A stretch of 64,000 nucleotides of DNA from Ottowia beijingensis (GCF_013423955.1 NZ_JACCKX010000001.1:2046001-2110000); one strand, 5' to 3'. Numbered from the stretch's first letter, positions 27,167-35,925 are shown. Notes: generated by a model not told the origin, from the letters alone. Program-made: numbers and translations.

Positions 27167-27762
27167 ATGACCACACCCGACATCTACCAAGCCCTGCGCG
27201 AGAGCCACGAGATTCAGCGCGCATGGTGCACCCGCCTGACGCGCACGCGCGCCACCAACCCGCAGGGCCGGCGCGACGCCTTCCTCACCCTCAAGCTGGA
27301 GCTGGCCGCCCACGCCGCCGCCGAGGAGCGCTTTCTGTACGCGCCCATGCTGATGGACGACCGCGGCATCGACAGCGCCCGCCATGCGCTGGCCGAGCAC
27401 CACGATCTGGACGAACTGGTGGCGGCGCTGGGCCAGCTGGCGCCCGAGGGCGAAGCCTGGGGCGAGAAGGCCAGGAACTGGCGCACGAGGTGCGCCACCA
27501 CCTGGAAGAAGAGGAGCGCGGCTTCTTTCAGGTCAGCGGCAAGATTCTGACCGCGGCGCAGAAGCAGCGCCTGGGCGCGCAGTATCTGCGCAACTACGCG
27601 CAGATGAAGAAGAAGTACGCCGCCGACTGGGGCTACGCCGCCGAGCGGGCCACGCAGACCGACACCCCGGCCGTCGGGGCCGCCCGCAAGACCGTGGCGC
27701 CCGTGCCGGCCAAGGCGCGCGTGGCGCGTGTGGTGTCGGCCGCGGGCCGGCGCAGGCGCTGA
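27167..27762 (+). CDS. hemerythrin HHE cation-binding domain protein (one frameshift)
   Basis: This protein of about 198 residues has one HHE four-helix bundle that would bind a di-iron site. Candidate ligands are His in ESHEIQRAW, His/Glu in AHAAAEERFLY, HHDLDELV, and HEVRHHLEEEERGFF. A basic, Ala-rich C-terminal tail (about 150-198) follows. The frame changes at CC 27471-27472, where one C is missing (EKAQELAHEV). Family roles include oxygen or nitric-oxide sensing and protection; none can be assigned here. ATG 27167 begins MTTPDIYQALRESHE. Confidence 0.82.
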
Positions 27763-27807
27763 GCCGGTGCTCGGCGCGCTGCCGTGCGTGCGCGTGGTGT
27801 GCGCCAG

Positions 27808-27840
27808 GCCTGTTTCGGCCCTCAAAGGGTAGAAACAGGC
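27808..27840. other. inverted repeat after the HHE gene
   Basis: GCCTGTTTC (27808-27816) and GAAACAGGC (27832-27840) form a 9-bp stem with a 15-base loop. No T-run follows, so a terminator is possible but unproven. Confidence 0.45.
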
Positions 27841-27866
27841 GATTGCCATTTGGCGCGGCTTTGAGG

Positions 27867-27930
27867 TATGAAAAAGAAGCTGCTGGCGCTTGGTATTTGG
27901 GCGCTGGAAGCTTTTTCACCATTGAAAAAT
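27867..27930 (+). repeat. dispersed repeat, copy 7
   Basis: AAGCTGCTGGCGCTTGGTAT followed by TTGGGCGCTGGAAGCTTTTT lies between the HHE gene and the convergent liuA stop. Confidence 0.7.
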
Positions 27931-27979
27931 CTGGAAGGTCCCCCCGGCGTTTGAAGGTCAACGCGGAGGGCCGTCCGCC

Positions 27980-29160
27980 TCACATCGTCTCGGCGAACAA
28001 CTCGCGCCCGATCAGCATGCGGCGAATCTCGCTGGTGCCGGCGCCGATCTCGTACAGCTTGGCGTCGCGCCACAGGCGGCCCAGTGGGTAGTCGTTGATG
28101 TAGCCGTTGCCGCCGAACAGCTGGATGCCGTCGCCGGCCATCCTGGTGGCCATCTCGGCCGTCCACAGGATGACGCTGGCGCAGTCCTTGCGCACCTGGC
28201 GCACGTGCTCGCTGCCCAGCGCGTCCAGGTTCTTGCCGATGGTGTAGAGGAAGGCGCGGCCGGCCTGCAGCACGGTGTACATGTCGGCCACCTTGCCCTG
28301 CACCAGCTGGAATTCACCGATGCTCTGGCCGAACTGCTTGCGGTCGTGGATGTAGGGCACCACGTTGTCCATCACCGCCTGCATGATGCCGACGGGCCCG
28401 CCGGCCAGCACGGCGCGCTCGTAGTCCAGCCCGCTCATCAGCACCTTGGCGCCGCCGTTCAGGTTGCCCAGAATGTTCGCCTCGGGCACCTCGACGTTGT
28501 CGAACACCATCTCGCCCGTGTGGCTGCCGCGCATGCCCAGCTTGTCCAGCTTCTGCGCCGTGCCAAAGCCCTTCATGCCCTTTTCGACGATGAAGGCCGT
28601 GACGCCGCGCGCGCCCAGCTCGGGCTCGGTCTTGGCGTAGACCACCATGGTGTCGGCGTCGGGGCCGTTGGTGATCCACATCTTGGTGCCGTTCAGCAGG
28701 TAGTAGCCGCCCTTGTCCTCGGCGCGCAGCTTCATGCTGATGACGTCGCTGCCGGCGCCCGGCTCGGACATGGCCAGCGCGCCCACGTGCTCGCCGCTGA
28801 TCAGCTTGGGCAGGTATTTCTGCTTCTGCGCCTCGCTGCCGTTGCGCTTGATCTGGTTGACGCACAGGTTGGAGTGCGCGCCGTAGGACAGGCCCACCGA
28901 GGCGCTGGCGCGGCTGATCTCTTCCATGGCGATCATGTGCGCCAGATAGCCCATGTCGGCGCCGCCGTACTGCTCGGGCACGGTGATGCCCAGCACGCCC
29001 AGCTCGCCCATCTTGGGCCACAAGTCCATCGGGAACTGGTCGCTCTTGTCGATCTCGGCCGCGCGCGGGCGATCTGGCCTAAAGCAAAGTCGCGCACGGC
29101 ATCGCGCAGGGCGTCGATGTCTTCGCCAAGCTGGAAGTTCAGGCCGGGCAGGTTGCTCAT
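27980..29160 (-). CDS. liuA: isovaleryl-CoA dehydrogenase (one frameshift)
   Basis: LiuA oxidises isovaleryl-CoA to 3-methylcrotonyl-CoA in leucine and isovalerate catabolism. The protein of about 393 residues begins [20 protein letters not shown] and shows [46 protein letters not shown], the isovaleryl-type catalytic Glu in [13 protein letters not shown] and [20 protein letters not shown] with a C-terminal [19 protein letters not shown]. One C is missing in the GGG (plus strand) run at 29067-29069 ([15 protein letters not shown]). A MerR regulator and a thioesterase follow in the same direction upstream. Confidence 0.93.
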
Positions 29161-29185
29161 GGTTTGTCTCCTGGGGAAAAGCGGG

Positions 29186-29629
29186 TCAGTAGGTTTTGGG
29201 AACCGGCACCAGGGTCTGCTGCATCAGCGCGCAAGGCCCTTGCTTGCCATCGTCGTCCACGTGCACCACCTCGGCGGTGCAGACGATGAGGCGCTTGCCC
29301 GGCTTCACCACGCGGCCGATGGCACGCAGCGCGCCGCCCTGGTAGCTGCCGAGAAAGTTGATCTTGTATTCGGCGGTGACGACTTCCATGCCCTCGGGCG
29401 CGATCGTCAGCCCCGCATAGCCACCCGCGATGTCGGCCACCGCGCCCATGGCGCCGCCGTGAAAGCCGTCCTGCTGCTGGGTCACCTTGTCGGAGTAGGG
29501 CAGCCAGATCTCGACCAGGCCCGGCTCCACGCGCCGCAGCTGCGCGCCCAGGTGCTGCATCATGCCCTGGCGGGCAAAGCTGCTGGCCACGCGGTCGTGC
29601 AGGGCCTGGGCGTCGGGCGTGGTGTTCAT
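29186..29629 (-). CDS. PaaI-type hotdog thioesterase
   Basis: This 147-residue hotdog-fold acyl-CoA thioesterase has the family motif DGFHGGAMGAVADIAGGYAG, where the Gly-rich helix start and an acidic residue act in hydrolysis. VVTAEYKINFLGSYQG is the beta-sheet core. It probably hydrolyses short or aromatic acyl-CoAs that accumulate in acid catabolism. It lies 25 bases upstream of liuA, directly downstream of the MerR gene and its palindromic element. Intact. Confidence 0.88.
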   Translation of the reverse strand: MNTTPDAQALHDRVASSFARQGMMQHLGAQLRRVEPGLVEIWLPYSDKVTQQQDGFHGGAMGAVADIAGGYAGLTIAPEGMEVVTAEYKINFLGSYQGGALRAIGRVVKPGKRLIVCTAEVVHVDDDGKQGPCALMQQTLVPVPKTY

Positions 29630-29647
29630 GGCAATCCCGGATTGTGA

Positions 29648-29669
29648 TTTACGTTTACGTTAACGTCAA
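29648..29669. promoter_or_regulatory. putative LiuR-type operator upstream of thioesterase-liuA
   Basis: Repeated ACGT units form an element that contains the perfect palindrome ACGTTAACGT (29657-29666), with TTTACG on its left. It lies at the end of the MerR gene and directly upstream of the thioesterase start, where an operator for MerR-type regulators of branched-chain acid catabolism would be expected. Confidence 0.5.
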
Positions 29670-30082
29670 TTGGCCTTGGCCTTCTTCGCGGCCGGCCGGT
29701 CGACGCGCGCCAGCAGGCTGCGCGCTTCCTTCTCGTGCTCGCTGATCTCGCTCAGCGTGGCCTGCAGCTCGGCCAGCTGCGCCTCCAGCTGGGCGCGGTG
29801 CTGGCTCAGCACCTGCAGGAACTTGCGCAGCTGCGGCCCGGTGTCGCGCGGGCTGTCGTACATGTCGATCAGCGCCTTGGCCTCGTGCAGCGACAGGCCC
29901 AGGCGCTTGGCGCGCAGGGTCAGCTTCAGGCGCGTGCGGTCGCGGTTGCTGTACACGCGCTGGCGCCCGCCGGGGCCGCTGCGCCCGGGCTGCAGCAGGC
30001 CCATGTCTTCATAGAAGCGCATGGCACGCGGCGTCAGGTCGAACTCGCGCGCCAGATCGCTGATGGTGTAGGTGGTGGCCAT
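29666..30082 (-). CDS. liuR: MerR family transcriptional regulator (LiuR-like)
   Basis: This 138-residue regulator has an N-terminal winged helix-turn-helix (YTISDLAREFDLTPRAMRFYED, about 4-25, with GLLQPGRSGPGGRQRVYS wing) and a C-terminal coiled coil (about 75-125, LSQHRAQLEAQLAELQATL). It lacks the Cys ligands of metal-responsive MerR proteins. Position next to isovaleryl-CoA dehydrogenase suggests LiuR, which controls leucine/isovalerate genes (inference). Start chosen at MATTYTISDL. It is divergent from the MBL hydrolase gene, with a palindrome between them. Confidence 0.85.
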   Translation of the reverse strand: MATTYTISDLAREFDLTPRAMRFYEDMGLLQPGRSGPGGRQRVYSNRDRTRLKLTLRAKRLGLSLHEAKALIDMYDSPRDTGPQLRKFLQVLSQHRAQLEAQLAELQATLSEISEHEKEARSLLARVDRPAAKKAKAN

Positions 30083-30153
30083 GGTGGACTGCAAGGCTGT
30101 CGCGCACGTGCTGGGCGCGCGGCGCGGCTCCTTCATAGAATGAAATCGCGGGG

Positions 30154-30167
30154 TGACGTGCACGTCA
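30154..30167. promoter_or_regulatory. palindrome between liuR and the MBL hydrolase gene
   Basis: TGACGTGCACGTCA is a perfect 14-bp palindrome in the 129-base divergent gap. It shares ACGT units with the element at 29648 and is a plausible operator for the MerR protein, which would then control itself and the hydrolase. Confidence 0.5.
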
Positions 30168-30211
30168 AGCTCGCGTGCCATCGTAGCGCACCGCCGCTGA
30201 AGAACAAGCCC

Positions 30212-31291
30212 ATGTCCCTTGCCGCCGAACTCGAACGCGCTCTGCACTACCCGCTGGCCGACCAGCTGCCGCCGCCGGGTGGCGCCATCCAGATCGCCCC
30301 CGGCGTGAAGTGGCTGCGCATGGTGCTGCCCTTCGCGCTGGATCACATCAACCTGTGGCTGCTGCGCGACCGGCTGGACGGCCGCGACGGCTGGACCGTG
30401 GTGGACACCTGCATCGACCGCCCCGAGTCGCGCGCGCTGTGGGAGCAGGTGTTCGCGCACGAGCTGGACGGCCTGCCCATCCTGCGCGTGGTGGTCACGC
30501 ACATGCACCCCGACCACATCGGCCTGGCGCACTGGCTGTGCGAGCGCTGGAGCACGCCGCAGCACGAATGCCGCCTGTGGATCAGCGCCACCGACTACCA
30601 GACCGCCCGCTACGCCTGCGAGGTGGTCAACAGCTTCGGCGGCGAGCGCCTGGCCGAGTACTTCCGCAGCCACGGCATGACCAGCGCCGACGACCTGGCG
30701 CAGATCCGCAACCGCAAGAGCTACTACCGCGGCCTGGTGCCGGCGGTGCCGCTGTCGTTCGCGCGGCTGATGGACGGGCAGACGCTGACCATCGGCGGCC
30801 AGGCCTGGCGCTGCATCGACGGCTACGGCCACGCGCCCGAGCACATGGCGCTGTACTGCGAGGCGCTGAACGTGCTGATCAGCGGCGACATGGTGCTGCC
30901 GCGCATTTCCACCAACGTCAGCGTGTACGAGATGGAGCCCGAGGCCGATGCGCTGACGCTGTTCCTCGATTCCATCGAGCGCTTTCAGCCGCTGCCGCGC
31001 GACGTGCTGGTGCTGCCCTCGCACGGCAAGCCCTTCACCGGCCTGCACGTGCGCATCGCGCAGTTGCACGACCACCACCGCGACCGGCTCGATGAAGTGA
31101 TGCAGGCCGCGCGCGTGCAACCCGTGTGCGCCTACGACGTGCTGCCCGTGCTGTTCAAGCGCCCGCTCGACCTGCACCAGACCACCTTCGCCCTGGGCGA
31201 GGCGGTGGCGCACCTGCACCGCCTGTGGTTCGGCGGCCAGCTGCGGCGCACGCGCGATGCCGAGGGCATCTGGCGCTTTGCGCCGGCTTGA
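30212..31291 (+). CDS. MBL fold metallo-hydrolase
   Basis: This 359-residue metallo-beta-lactamase-fold hydrolase binds two metals through THMHPDHIG (about 89-97), a later His in GYGHAPEHMALY, an Asp in LISGDMVLPR and a C-terminal His in LPSHGKPFTG. Such proteins hydrolyse thioesters, lactones or related bonds; the substrate is unknown. Divergent from the MerR gene and possibly co-regulated with it through the palindrome between them. Intact. Confidence 0.88.
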   Translation: MSLAAELERALHYPLADQLPPPGGAIQIAPGVKWLRMVLPFALDHINLWLLRDRLDGRDGWTVVDTCIDRPESRALWEQVFAHELDGLPILRVVVTHMHPDHIGLAHWLCERWSTPQHECRLWISATDYQTARYACEVVNSFGGERLAEYFRSHGMTSADDLAQIRNRKSYYRGLVPAVPLSFARLMDGQTLTIGGQAWRCIDGYGHAPEHMALYCEALNVLISGDMVLPRISTNVSVYEMEPEADALTLFLDSIERFQPLPRDVLVLPSHGKPFTGLHVRIAQLHDHHRDRLDEVMQAARVQPVCAYDVLPVLFKRPLDLHQTTFALGEAVAHLHRLWFGGQLRRTRDAEGIWRFAPA

Positions 31292-31358
31292 ACCGATTTT
31301 CAAGCCAAATCGGCCTGCAGCGCCCGTCCAGCAAGCGCAGGCAGCTATCAATTTCATA
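31288..31358 (-). repeat. dispersed repeat, copy 8
   Basis: GCCTGCAGCGCCCGTCCAGC followed by AAGCGCAGGCAGCTATCAAT lies between the MBL hydrolase stop and the next ribosome site. It is oriented as complement of the consensus. Confidence 0.8.
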
Positions 31359-31374
31359 TCAAGGAGACCTCGTC

Positions 31375-32151
31375 ATGATCGACCCGCAGCAGCTGTTTTC
31401 ACTGAAAGGCCGCACCGCCCTCGTCACCGGCGGCTCGCGCGGCATCGGCCGCATGATCGCCGAGGGCTATGTGCGCAGCGGTGCGCGCGTCTACATCTCG
31501 GCGCGCAAGGCCGAGGCCTGCGACGCCACGGCGAAAGAGCTGTCGGCACTGGGCCACTGCGTGTCGCTGCCGGGCGATGTCTCCACGCTGGAGGGCGTGC
31601 ACGCGCTGGTGGCCGCCTACCGGCAGCACGAGCAGACGCTCGACATCCTGGTCAACAACGCCGGCGCCGCCTGGGGCGCGCGGTATGCCGAGTTCCCCGA
31701 AAGCGGCTGGGACAAGGTGGTCGACCTGAACATGAAGGCGCCGTTCTTCCTTACGCAGGCGCTCACGCCCATGCTGAAGGCCGCCGCCACCGACCACCTG
31801 GCCAAGGTGATCCACATCGCGTCGATCGACGGCATCACCGTCAACCCGTGGGACACCTATTCCTACGCCGCCAGCAAGGCCGGCCTGATTCACCTGACCA
31901 AGCGCATGGCGACCGAGCTGGCGCCGCAGCGCATCGTCGTCAGCGCCATCGCGCCCGGCCCGTTCGCGTCGAACATGAACAAGGACGCGCGCGACCATGA
32001 AGGCGAGGTGGCCGGGCGCGTGCCCCTGGGCCGCATCGGCCAGCCCGAGGACATGGCCGGCGCGGCCATCTTCCTGGCCTCGCGCGCCGGCGACTACGTG
32101 GTCGGCGGCACGCTGGTGGTGGACGGCGGCGTGGCCTGGGCGCGCGGGTAA
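31375..32151 (+). CDS. SDR family oxidoreductase (RhlG/FabG-like)
   Basis: This classical SDR of 258 residues has TGGSRGIGRMIAEGYV for cofactor binding, VNNAGAAWG, Ser in HIASIDG and YAASK as Tyr-x3-Lys. It ends with GGTLVVDGGVAWARG. Sequence style is that of the RhlG group of NADPH-dependent beta-ketoacyl reductases, but the actual substrate is not known. AAGGAG at 31361 precedes the ATG. Intact; the start lies just after a repeat copy and the gene could be co-transcribed with the MBL hydrolase. Confidence 0.88.
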   Translation: MIDPQQLFSLKGRTALVTGGSRGIGRMIAEGYVRSGARVYISARKAEACDATAKELSALGHCVSLPGDVSTLEGVHALVAAYRQHEQTLDILVNNAGAAWGARYAEFPESGWDKVVDLNMKAPFFLTQALTPMLKAAATDHLAKVIHIASIDGITVNPWDTYSYAASKAGLIHLTKRMATELAPQRIVVSAIAPGPFASNMNKDARDHEGEVAGRVPLGRIGQPEDMAGAAIFLASRAGDYVVGGTLVVDGGVAWARG

Positions 32152-32298
32152 GCGCCTCGGTATAACCCGCAGGTGACAGGCGCCAGGGGCGCACGTTATG
32201 ATTTGTAACGAAAGGTGCCCCGCGGCACGTGCCCCCGGCAGTTGAGCTGCGGGGTGGTGCCCACAGCCTGCGATGGGCGGCCTTCGCCCGTTCCGCGC

Positions 32299-33338
32299 AT
32301 GGCCTCCAACAAGCACCTTTATCGACGTCTGTACCCGCACCGCATCGTCGGCCTGGGCTTCGCTGCGCTGGCGGTCGGCACGGTGCTGTGGCAGCACGCT
32401 GCGCCCGCTGCCCACTGGGGCGTCGTCGTGGCGATGCTGGCGTGGCCGCATTTGGCGTTCGGGCTGGCACGCGCGGCCGCCAACCCGTTTCGCGTCGAGC
32501 GGCGGAACCTGATCGTCGACACGGTGCTGGTCGGCGTGTCGCTGCCGCTGATGTCGTTCAGCCTGCTGCCGAGCGTGATCCTGGTGCTGGTGGCCCTGTT
32601 CGACCGCGTCAACCTCGGCGTTCGCCGGCTGGCGCGGGATGCCCTGATCGGCGTGGTGGCGTCGGCCGCGGTGGCAACGCTGCTGTTGCGCCCCGGCCTT
32701 GCACTGGAAAGCCCGCTGCCCGTGGTGCTGGCCTGCCTGCCCCTGCTGGCGGTGCACATGCTGTCGGTCAGCTTAGGCATGAACCGTTACGTCCAGATCG
32801 TGGTGCGGCAGAACCGCGAGCTGGAAACCGCGCACCGCACGGACCAGCAGACCAGCCTGTTCACCCGCGCCCACTGGATGACGCTGGCCGAGGAAGCCCT
32901 GGCGGACGTGCGCGCCGGCAAGACCAGCGCGGCCGTGTTCGTGATCGACCTGGATCGGTTCAAGCAGATCAACGACACCCATGGCCACCTGGTCGGCGAC
33001 TCCGTCATCACCGCGGCCAGCCTGGCCATCCGCCAGTCGTTGCGGCAGGAGGACGCGGCCGGCCGCTACGGCGGCGACGAATTCACCGTGCTCTGCCGGG
33101 GTACCACGCCGGCCGAAGCCGAAGGCCTGGCACAGCGGCTGCACGAGCGGATCGCGGCCATCCGCGTGCGTCAGGTGCCCGACCTGGTGGTGGGCAGCAG
33201 CATCGGCGTGGCCATGGCCAGCCCCGACCACGCCGACATGCAGGACTGGCTGCACAGCGCCGACGAGGCGCTGTACCGCTCAAGCGGCAGGGCCGGGGCC
33301 GGATTTCGTTCGACGGGGCCGTTCCCGGCGCGGCGTGA
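32299..33338 (+). CDS. MASE2-GGDEF diguanylate cyclase (frameshift near the end)
   Basis: This membrane diguanylate cyclase makes c-di-GMP from GTP. The N-terminal part (about 1-165) contains several membrane segments and fits the MASE2 sensor domain (WPHLAFGLARAAANPFRVER, LIVDTVLVG, LLPSVIL). The C-terminal GGDEF domain has DRFKQINDTHGHLVGD, the active motif GGDEF and RQED five residues before it, which is the RxxD inhibitory site. ALYRSKRQGRGRISFDGAV is restored by adding one A at 33282-33283, giving a stop at 33338. Without it the frame runs on through an intergenic repeat. About 346 residues. AdrA/DgcC is the best-known MASE2 relative. Confidence 0.88.
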
Positions 33339-33383
33339 GCGGCGTCCGGGCTTATGCCGTTTCGACTTCAAGACGTTAGCCAA

Positions 33384-33457
33384 CGTCATCCCTGCGAAAG
33401 CCGGGAGCCAGGTCCGCCGCGCGCGCCGTCTGGATTCCGGCTTTCGCCGGAATGACG
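33384..33457. repeat. inverted repeat of the GCGAAAGCCGG type
   Basis: The arms CGTCATCCCTGCGAAAGCCG and CGGCTTTCGCCGGAATGACG (at either end) pair with a few mismatches. This sequence family is common between genes in beta- and gammaproteobacteria. In the un-repaired frame of the cyclase it is translated as VIPAKAGS...LDSGFRRND, a known sign of false read-through. Confidence 0.85.
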
Positions 33458-33488
33458 AAATTCATGTCGTTTTGATCTGTAGATGGCA

Positions 33489-34432
33489 TTACCAGCGCGG
33501 CACCGCCTCGTCCTTCAGCGCGCCGCGCCGTTCGGCGTAGTCGGGCAGCACGGCCTCCACGTGCTGCCAGAAGCGCGCGCTGTGGTTCATCTCGCGCAGG
33601 TGGGCCAGCTCGTGCACCACCACGTAGTCGATGATGGGTTCGCGGAAGTGGATCAGCCGCCAGTTGAGGCGGATCGAGCCGTCGGCGCTGGCGCTGCCCC
33701 AGCGCGTGCCGGCGCTCGATAGCTCATCTTCTGCCAGCGAACGCCCAGCTGCGGCGCAAAGTGATCCAGCCGCGCGGTGAACACGCGGCGCGCCTGGCGC
33801 ATCAGCCAGGCCTGCACGGTGTCGCGAAGCTGCTCGGGCGTGGCGGTGTGCGGCAGGCCCACGTGCAGCGCCATCTGCGGCACGCCGGGCAGGGCGGCTT
33901 CGCCCGGTACCAACACGGCGCCGCCGCGGCCGTGGCGCTGGCGCGGGTCGAGCACCAGCACCACCGGCTCGCCCAGAAAGGGCAGCGTGGCGCCTTCCTT
34001 CCAGTCGATGCGGCTGGCTTCGAGCCGCTGGTGGCGCGCGCGCGCCTCGCCCAGCTTGGTGACGATCCAGCGCTCTTTCTCGCGCAGCGCGGCCTCGACT
34101 TCGTGCACCGGCGTCCAGCGCGGCGCGCTGACGGTGAGGCCGTCGGCCCCCACCGAGAAACCGATGGTGCGCCGCTGCCCGCGCTTGAATTCGTACGCCA
34201 CCTGCGCGCCGCCCAGCGCGATGGCGCGGCTGGCGCGCGGGTGGGCGAAATGCGCCGGGGCCAGTGCGTCGGGCAGGGCGATGGCGGGTTCGGTCGCTAC
34301 TACATCGATAGCTGTCGGCGCCGGATGGACGGGCGCTGGCGCCGGATTGGGCTTTGAATCGACAGCGCCAGGCGCCGGCGCGCGCGGCGCCGCGTCGGGG
34401 CCGGTGAACAGATCGAGCAGCAGTTGCAGCAT
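33489..34432 (-). CDS. ygjP: YgjP-like metallopeptidase-domain protein (one frameshift)
   Basis: This protein of about 314 residues has the YgjP/DUF45 zinc metallopeptidase domain: RWQKM, the SAGTRWGSASADGSIRLNWR block, VVHELAHLREMNHSARFW with the HEXXH zinc site, and VEAVLPDYAERR. The N-terminal part starts MLQLLLDLFTGPDAAP and includes a Pro/Ala stretch encoded by a dispersed repeat at about 34302-34360. One base is missing near 33724 (QKMKLSSAGTRW). E. coli YgjP has been described as a nucleotide pyrophosphatase; the role here is unproven. Last gene of the glyS-gmhB-plsC block. Confidence 0.85.
34302..34360 (+). repeat. dispersed repeat, copy 9, inside the ygjP coding region
   Basis: GATAGCTGTCGGCGCCGGAT followed by GGACGGGCGCTGGCGCCGGA lies in frame within the N-terminal part of the YgjP-like protein, where it encodes VDSKPNPAPAPVHPAPTAID. 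Confidence 0.75.
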
Positions 34433-34449
34433 GCCGCGTGCCTGTGCCT

Positions 34450-35226
34450 CTAGTCGGCGCCGGGCTTGATCTGCGACAGGCGCGCCTGCCCCGTGGGGTA
34501 GGCCTCGGAGTCGAGGCGCAGCATCTCGGCCTCGATCCAGGCCTCGACCTCGCGCATCAGCTCGTCGGGCTTGCGGCCCACGCTGGGGATGGCCGGGCCG
34601 ATGGAGATGTCGACGATGCCCGGCCGCTTGACGAAGGCCTTGCGTGGCCAGCATTTGGCGCTGGTCACGGCGATGGGGATCACCGGCGCGCCGCATTCGA
34701 TGGCCAGGCGTGTGCCGCTGCTGCGGTACTTGCCTTTCTCGCCGCGCGGGATGCGCGTGCCCTCGGGGAACATGATGACCCACACGCCCTGGCCCAGCAG
34801 GCGCCGGCCCTGCTGCACCACCTTGGCGAAGGATTCGATGCGGCGGCCGCGGTCGATGTGGATCATGTCGAGCCGCGCCATGGCCCAGCCGAAGAACGGC
34901 ACGGACAGCAGCTCGCGCTTGAACACGTAGGCCAGCGGGTGCGGCATCAGCGGCGGCATGCAGAAGGTTTCCCAGGTCGACTGGTGCTTGACCAGCAGCA
35001 CCGCCGGGTCCTTCTGGCCCAGGGGCAGGTTCTCGAAGCCGGTGACGCGGTTGCGGATGCCGAGGATCCAGTGGCCGCCCTTCACGGCCACGTCCAGCCA
35101 GCCCACGCACATCCAGTACAGGCGCGCGCCGCTGATGAAGGGCGCGGCGATCAGCACCGCCGTGGCCCACGGAATCACCGTGAGCACCATCCACAGCATG
35201 TGCAGGATCGAGCGAATCAGGTTCAT
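34450..35226 (-). CDS. plsC: 1-acyl-sn-glycerol-3-phosphate acyltransferase
   Basis: PlsC acylates lysophosphatidic acid to phosphatidic acid at the inner membrane. The product is about 258 residues. An N-terminal membrane segment (LHMLWMVLTVIPWATAVLI) leads to the acyltransferase fold: KHQSTWET (the H-x4-D position here has Glu), the acceptor motif FPEGTR and GAPVIPIAVTSAKCWPR. The Asp-to-Glu change is notable but may be usual for this clade. Start at ATG 35226 rather than the TTG two codons earlier. It follows gmhB in the usual order and is intact. Confidence 0.9.
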   Translation of the reverse strand: MNLIRSILHMLWMVLTVIPWATAVLIAAPFISGARLYWMCVGWLDVAVKGGHWILGIRNRVTGFENLPLGQKDPAVLLVKHQSTWETFCMPPLMPHPLAYVFKRELLSVPFFGWAMARLDMIHIDRGRRIESFAKVVQQGRRLLGQGVWVIMFPEGTRIPRGEKGKYRSSGTRLAIECGAPVIPIAVTSAKCWPRKAFVKRPGIVDISIGPAIPSVGRKPDELMREVEAWIEAEMLRLDSEAYPTGQARLSQIKPGAD

Positions 35227-35232
35227 AGTCAA

Positions 35233-35290
35233 CTAGGCCTTCAGCGCAGGCGGGGCAAGCGCAGGCAGCTACTTATTCTATAGCTATCCT
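35233..35290 (-). repeat. dispersed repeat, copy 10 (partial, doubled)
   Basis: GGGGCAAGCGCAGGCAGCTA followed by CTTATTCTATAGCTATCC shows a complement core and a second ATAGCT. It lies between plsC and gmhB. Confidence 0.65.
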
Positions 35291-35295
35291 GGCCT

Positions 35296-35916
35296 TCAGC
35301 GCAGCGGTGCAGGGGCCGTGCGATCGGCCTTCGCGTCGGCCTCGGCCCTGGCGGCGGCCTGCTGCGCCTCCACCTCGGCCACGAAGGCGGTGGCGAAGGC
35401 GGCCAGGTCGGCGTGCACGCGCGTGCCGGGCGGAAACTCGGGCGGCAACGGATCGGTCTGCACCGGCGCGCCCTTGCCCGTCAGCACCAGGTGCGGGATG
35501 CAGCCGGCGGCCGCGGCGGCCTGCACGTCGCGCACGCTGTCGCCCACGGCGTGGATGTTGCGCAGGTCGACCTTGTAGCGCTCGCCGATCTGCTGGAACA
35601 GCCCCGGCAGCGGCTTGCGGCACGTGCAGCCTTCGTCGGGCGCGTGCGGGCAGTAGAAGATGGCCTCCACCCGCCCGCCCACGGCGGCCAGCTGCTTGTT
35701 CATCTTGGCCTGGATGGCGTTGAGCGCCGCCATGTCGAACAGCCCGCGCCCCAGCCCCGGCAGGTTGGCGGCGATCACCACGTGGTAACCCGCCTGGTTG
35801 ATGCGGGCGATGGCGTCCAGCGCGCCGGGCAGCGGCTCCCAGTCGTCGGGCGTCTGGATGTAGCCCTCGCGCTCGACACAGATGGTGCCGTCGCGGTCGA
35901 CGATGACGAGTTTCAT
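35296..35916 (-). CDS. gmhB: D-glycero-beta-D-manno-heptose-1,7-bisphosphate 7-phosphatase
   Basis: GmhB removes the 7-phosphate in ADP-heptose synthesis for LPS inner core. The HAD-III fold is seen from VIVDRDGTICVE (Asp7, Asp9), and the zinc-binding loop CPHAPDEGCTCRKP (Cys-x-His...Cys-x-Cys) is diagnostic. AVGDSVRDVQAA is HAD motif IV. At 206 residues it is slightly longer than typical owing to an Ala/Glu-rich C-terminal helix (AEVEAQQAAARAEADAKADR). Intact. Confidence 0.93.
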   Translation of the reverse strand: MKLVIVDRDGTICVEREGYIQTPDDWEPLPGALDAIARINQAGYHVVIAANLPGLGRGLFDMAALNAIQAKMNKQLAAVGGRVEAIFYCPHAPDEGCTCRKPLPGLFQQIGERYKVDLRNIHAVGDSVRDVQAAAAAGCIPHLVLTGKGAPVQTDPLPPEFPPGTRVHADLAAFATAFVAEVEAQQAAARAEADAKADRTAPAPLR

Positions 35917-35925
35917 GACGGGCGA

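Noticed and set aside
33339..33540. C-terminal extension of the diguanylate cyclase
   Set aside because: The extension reads through a known intergenic inverted repeat, whereas a one-base correction gives a normal GGDEF end with a stop at 33338.
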